From CALGYY01 sp963678485 (GTDB lineage Bacteria > Bacteroidota > Bacteroidia > Bacteroidales > CAIWKO01), in assembly GCA_963678485.1 (NCBI GenBank), contig OY782882.1:2232001-2296000 (forward strand): a stretch of 64,000 bases of DNA, written 5' to 3'. How positions within the stretch are numbered: position 1 is the first letter of the stretch; every line of letters starts with the position of its first letter. Positions 60,465 through 64,000 of this stretch are shown in pieces. Both the position numbers and the translations under genes were made by a program. Below the pieces are notes generated by a model, which saw only the letters and a program-made list of their open reading frames with translations, had not been told where the DNA came from and did not search any database.

Positions 60465-63400
60465 ATGAAAAGAAATCATCTTAAAATCTGGAAATTCTTC
60501 GTTACCTTTTGTGTTGCAGTCTTTTTATCAGCTTCAGCTTTTGCCACCGATATAATTGTAACAGGAGCTACAGCGCCTTATTCCAATGTTAATGGGACAT
60601 ATATTCAACAGGGAGGTCAAGTTAATGGTTATACCTATTGGAAACATCAAACATTAAGCTATTATATATTTAGTTATTATGGTTATTGGACCATTGATAC
60701 CGATACCGATGCTGATGCGGGAGCCATATTTGGAGAAAATGAGGGTGGCGCAAGTTCTCCTGCAACAGTAATTTCATGGGGATATGCTGATGGATCTGGT
60801 GCTGCTCCAATTTCCGTATCAGAAATCTCTATTAATCCTGAAATCAATTTGAAGGGGAATAACACCACTATTTCGAGTGGCGACCTTACACCTTCTTTTT
60901 CGGATTATTCTAAATTTGGTTCGGCTCTTCCCAATTCTGGTACAGCAGCACGCACATTCACTATTCAAAACACAGGGGCATCAGCATTAAACGTTGGCGC
61001 CATTAGTTTTTCAGGCACCAATGCTGCTGAATTTACTGTAACCGCATCGCCCACCAGTCCCGTTGCAGCATCGGGTTCAAGCGCATTTACGGTTACTTTT
61101 ACGCCAACCGGCACAGGTGATCGTAATGCTACTATTTCCATAGTCAACGACGATTCGGATGAAAACCCTTATACTTTTAGTCTCAATGGTTATGGTTATA
61201 CCGCAACAACCCTTGTTGTTTCAGGTATTACCACTCCATCAGCAGCTAATGGGAATTATATCTCACAGGGTGTCAAAAATAATTTTCAATATTGGAAACA
61301 TGCAACAGAAAATTATTATATATTCAATTTTATAATGAGTGGAGTTGCCCCCACCTGGGTAATCGACAATGATCAAGATGGCACTAATGGTTCCTTATTT
61401 TATTATTCTTCCGAAGCCGTTTCCCCCAATGGTTTAACGCCATGGAATTTTCAATTTGGAAGTGGTAGTCCGGTAATTTCTGGAGTTACTATGGCCCCAG
61501 AAATTAATCTTGTAGGTTTAAACAGTGCAAGCATAGTAAGTGGAGATAATACACCCAAGAAATATGATGGTACTAATTTCGGATCACTGGATTATACTTC
61601 AGGAAGCAGGACTCGTGCGTTCACTATTCAAAACACAGGGACTGATGTGTTAACGTTGTCGGGCACTCCGTATGTATCTCTGAGTGGCGCAACTTCTGAT
61701 TTCTCTGTAACCACAGACCCTTCCAATTCAATCGCAGCTTCGGGTTTCACTACATTTGTTATTACATTCAATCCGATTTCAGAAGGTGCAAAAACAGCCA
61801 TTGTTACGATCTCCAGCAACGACAGCGATGAGGGCACCTATACCTTTACGATGCAAGGCGATGGTATTACGCCTAAAAATCTGGTACTTTCAGGAATAAC
61901 CACCCCCTCTGCATTTAACGGGACGTATACCTATCAGGGATTATTAAACGAATATCAATACTGGAAATTCGGAAGTTACTATATTTATAACAATAACAAC
62001 GGTGCAACCGGAGATACCTATTATTGGTATATTGATTCCGATACCGATCCTACATCTTTTTATTTCCGATCTGCTAATAATGGCGAAAATGCCTCCCCGG
62101 TTAATGTATCCAGCTGGACGGCTTCAATGGGTGTCGGTACTCCTGTGATTCAATATGCCGAACCGGAAATGAATATTACAGGGAATTCAACAACCATTAA
62201 TGATGGCGATGTCACTCCTTCGATATACGACCATTCCGATTTTGGATGGATAACTTCTGGTACGGTAACACGAACGTTCACCATTCAAAATCTCGGAACA
62301 GAAACCTTAACGCTTACCGGAACGAGTCCGTATGTTGTTATTGGAGGCGCAAACTCGGCAGACTTTAGTGTTACAACTGTCCCATCAGCTACAATCGCGG
62401 CAGGAAGCTCGACAACATTTCAGGTTACAGCTTCTCCCTCTGCAGTAGGGGTACGATCAGCAACCCTATCCTTCGCCAACACCGATACAGATGAAAATCC
62501 CTACAACTTTTCTATCCAGGTGGGTCTTGGGATTTCACCCGTTATAACAACGCAGGCTGTAAACGGAATAAGTACAAACACAGCTACTGGCAATGGTAAT
62601 ATTACTACGCTGGGTATTCCTAACCCAACCTCTCACGGCGTTTGCTGGAATACATCAGGAATCCCAACAACAGCCGACTTTGTCGCGGATAATGGTGCCG
62701 CTTCGGCAACAGGCGCGTATACAGTATCAATGACTGGTTTATCCGTTAATACAACGTATTACGTTCGTGCTTTTGCGACCAATACCACTGGAACAAGTTA
62801 CGGTACGGAAGTGTCGTTTATCACCAACGGAATTGCACCAACTGTAACTACTCAGGCTGTTTCAAGTATTACAGCTTCAACAGCAACAGGTAATGCAAAC
62901 ATCACTTCGCTAGGTATACCAAACCCAAGCGCACACGGCATTTGCTGGAATACCACAGGGAATCCAACCACGGCCAACTTTGTTGTGAATAATGGCGCTG
63001 CTTCGGCAACTGGGGTCTATACAGCATCGATGATTGGTTTATCCGCCAATACAACGTATTATGTTCGTGCTTTTGCTACGAATATTGCAGGGACAAGCTA
63101 TGGTGCAGAAGTGTCGTTTACAACAGCTGCAATTGCCCCAACGGTAACGACACAAGCTGTTTCAGGCATTACCTCTAATTCAGCTACCGGCAATGGAAAC
63201 ATCACTTCGCTGGGTGTTCCTAACCCAACAGTACACGGAGTTTGTTGGAATACCACAGGAAATCCAACAACGACAGACTTTGTTGTGGATAATGGTGCTA
63301 CTTCAGTAATCGGTGCCTTTACAGCATCAATGTCAAGTTTGACGGCCAACACAACCTATTACGTTCGTGCTTTTGCGACGAATATTGCAGGGACAAGCTA

Positions 63401-64000
63401 TGGTACAGAAGTGTCGTTTACAACCAATGGAATTGCCCCAACTGTCACCACACAGGCTGTTGCAAGCATTACTGCAAATACAGCCACCGGCAATGGTAAT
63501 ATAACTTCGCTAGGTATTCCTAACCCTACAGCACACGGAGTTTGTTGGAATACCGCAGGGACCCCAACCACAGCCAACTTTGTTGTGGATAATGGCGCTA
63601 CTTTAATAACTGGTGCCTTTACAGCATCAATGACAAGTTTATCCGCCAATACAACCTATTACGTTCGTGCTTTTGCAACGAATATTGCAGGGACAAGCTA
63701 CGGTACAGAAGTGTCGTTTACAACAGCTGCAATTGCTCCATCTGTCACCACACAGACAGTTTCAGATATCACGGCCAATACAGCCACCGGCAATGGCAAT
63801 ATAAATTCGCTGGGTGTTCCTAACCCAACAGCACACGGAGTTTGTTGGAATACCATCGGCACACCGACAACAACCGATTTTGTTGCGGATAATGGTGCTG
63901 CTTCGGTAACCGGGGCCTATACAGCAGCTATGACAAATTTAACTGCCAGTACAACATATTACGTTCGTGCTTTTGCGACGAATATTGCAGGGACAAGCTA
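60465..64000 (+). CDS. Giant secreted repeat protein (partial; C-terminus outside window)
   Basis: Open from the ATG at 60465 to the window end (about 1178 codons). A signal peptide ends near SAFATD (about residue 29). Three modules of about 220 residues follow. Each opens with a sugar/anchor-like part (QYWKH or YWKF, IDxDxD) and continues with a choice-of-anchor D-like beta domain (FTIQNTG, SDEGTYTFTMQG). From codon about 689 on, the protein is built of near-identical 100-residue units ending VRAFATNIAGTSYGTEVSF and each with a GVCWN Cys. The protein is probably a surface adhesin exported by the type IX system, but the sorting end is not in view. Confidence 0.88.
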   Translation, partial: MKRNHLKIWKFFVTFCVAVFLSASAFATDIIVTGATAPYSNVNGTYIQQGGQVNGYTYWKHQTLSYYIFSYYGYWTIDTDTDADAGAIFGENEGGASSPATVISWGYADGSGAAPISVSEISINPEINLKGNNTTISSGDLTPSFSDYSKFGSALPNSGTAARTFTIQNTGASALNVGAISFSGTNAAEFTVTASPTSPVAASGSSAFTVTFTPTGTGDRNATISIVNDDSDENPYTFSLNGYGYTATTLVVSGITTPSAANGNYISQGVKNNFQYWKHATENYYIFNFIMSGVAPTWVIDNDQDGTNGSLFYYSSEAVSPNGLTPWNFQFGSGSPVISGVTMAPEINLVGLNSASIVSGDNTPKKYDGTNFGSLDYTSGSRTRAFTIQNTGTDVLTLSGTPYVSLSGATSDFSVTTDPSNSIAASGFTTFVITFNPISEGAKTAIVTISSNDSDEGTYTFTMQGDGITPKNLVLSGITTPSAFNGTYTYQGLLNEYQYWKFGSYYIYNNNNGATGDTYYWYIDSDTDPTSFYFRSANNGENASPVNVSSWTASMGVGTPVIQYAEPEMNITGNSTTINDGDVTPSIYDHSDFGWITSGTVTRTFTIQNLGTETLTLTGTSPYVVIGGANSADFSVTTVPSATIAAGSSTTFQVTASPSAVGVRSATLSFANTDTDENPYNFSIQVGLGISPVITTQAVNGISTNTATGNGNITTLGIPNPTSHGVCWNTSGIPTTADFVADNGAASATGAYTVSMTGLSVNTTYYVRAFATNTTGTSYGTEVSFITNGIAPTVTTQAVSSITASTATGNANITSLGIPNPSAHGICWNTTGNPTTANFVVNNGAASATGVYTASMIGLSANTTYYVRAFATNIAGTSYGAEVSFTTAAIAPTVTTQAVSGITSNSATGNGNITSLGVPNPTVHGVCWNTTGNPTTTDFVVDNGATSVIGAFTASMSSLTANTTYYVRAFATNIAGTSYGTEVSFTTNGIAPTVTTQAVASITANTATGNGNITSLGIPNPTAHGVCWNTAGTPTTANFVVDNGATLITGAFTASMTSLSANTTYYVRAFATNIAGTSYGTEVSFTTAAIAPSVTTQTVSDITANTATGNGNINSLGVPNPTAHGVCWNTIGTPTTTDFVADNGAASVTGAYTAAMTNLTASTTYYVRAFATNIAGTS
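62531..64000 (+). repeat. Tandem 300-bp coding repeats (five copies to window end)
   Basis: Units begin at 62531, 62831, 63131, 63431 and 63731, each exactly 300 bp apart. The shared core includes ATTGCACCAACTGTAACT-like text and the end TATTACGTTCGTGCTTTTGC. Copies differ mainly at third codon positions and a few variable residues. The last is cut by the window edge. Confidence 0.93.

Noticed and set aside
62531..64000. CRISPR array
   Set aside because: The 300-bp units are coding, in frame, without spacers; they are protein tandem repeats.

Overview
The window is chromosomal DNA of a member of the Bacteroidota, most likely a free-living Bacteroidia-type organism. This rests on a SusC/SusD pair, type IX secretion C-terminal domains of both type A and type B, a fused MurF/alanine racemase, the futalosine route to menaquinone, and many promoters of the Bacteroidota form TAnnTTTG at -7. 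Most of the window is ordinary core and accessory chromosome with no phage, plasmid or CRISPR array. Two tRNA genes (Gln-CTG, Pro-CGG) are present.

Layout. 1-4308: SusD (cut by the window edge) and SusC on the minus strand. 4391-9273: ferredoxin, exonuclease III, an OmpA-like lipoprotein, an integron-like single-gene cassette inserted on the minus strand (about 6640-7328), then nitroreductase and a divergent phosphoglycerate kinase. 9348-15576 (minus): CorA-like transporter, then a five-gene operon starting with a membrane protein and a winged-helix regulator and containing a 929-residue membrane/leucine-rich-repeat protein. 15791-21002: DUF4349 lipoprotein, possible structured RNA and terminator, then TonB receptor, glycosyltransferase and GtrA on the minus strand. 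21215-26783: DprA, PrsW, RsmI, a lipoprotein, then two paralogous small lipoproteins followed by a radical SAM/SPASM enzyme. 26819-34279: ECF sigma and anti-sigma/TPR pair, a large type IX substrate, an SRAP protein, small membrane proteins and a LuxE-like enzyme.

34371-60094: about 25 kb bounded by two inverted copies of a roughly 0.6-kb repeat that keeps a hairpin by compensating changes. Inside are a ClC transporter, RNase III, FabF and ACP, PurN, TcdA, tRNA-Gln, a C10 protease, a GT-C-like membrane protein, an MFS transporter, MqnB/MqnD, PdxA, MurF-Alr, FolB, a secreted phosphoesterase, GH29 and GH3 glycosidases, a PQQ-type propeller and tRNA-Pro. From 60465 to the edge runs a giant secreted repeat protein made of three anchor-D-like modules followed by exact 300-bp tandem repeats.

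How genes work together: SusCD, the TonB receptor, GH29 and GH3 suggest glycan scavenging. The type IX signals on the C10 protease, the phosphoesterase and the PKD protein imply a working type IX system elsewhere in the genome. MqnB and MqnD overlap and serve menaquinone synthesis. ACP, FabF and RNase III form a compact minus-strand cluster. The points most worth a second look are the attC-like cassette, the radical SAM/twin-lipoprotein locus, the covarying inverted repeats, the apparent leaderless genes and the membrane-LRR operon.
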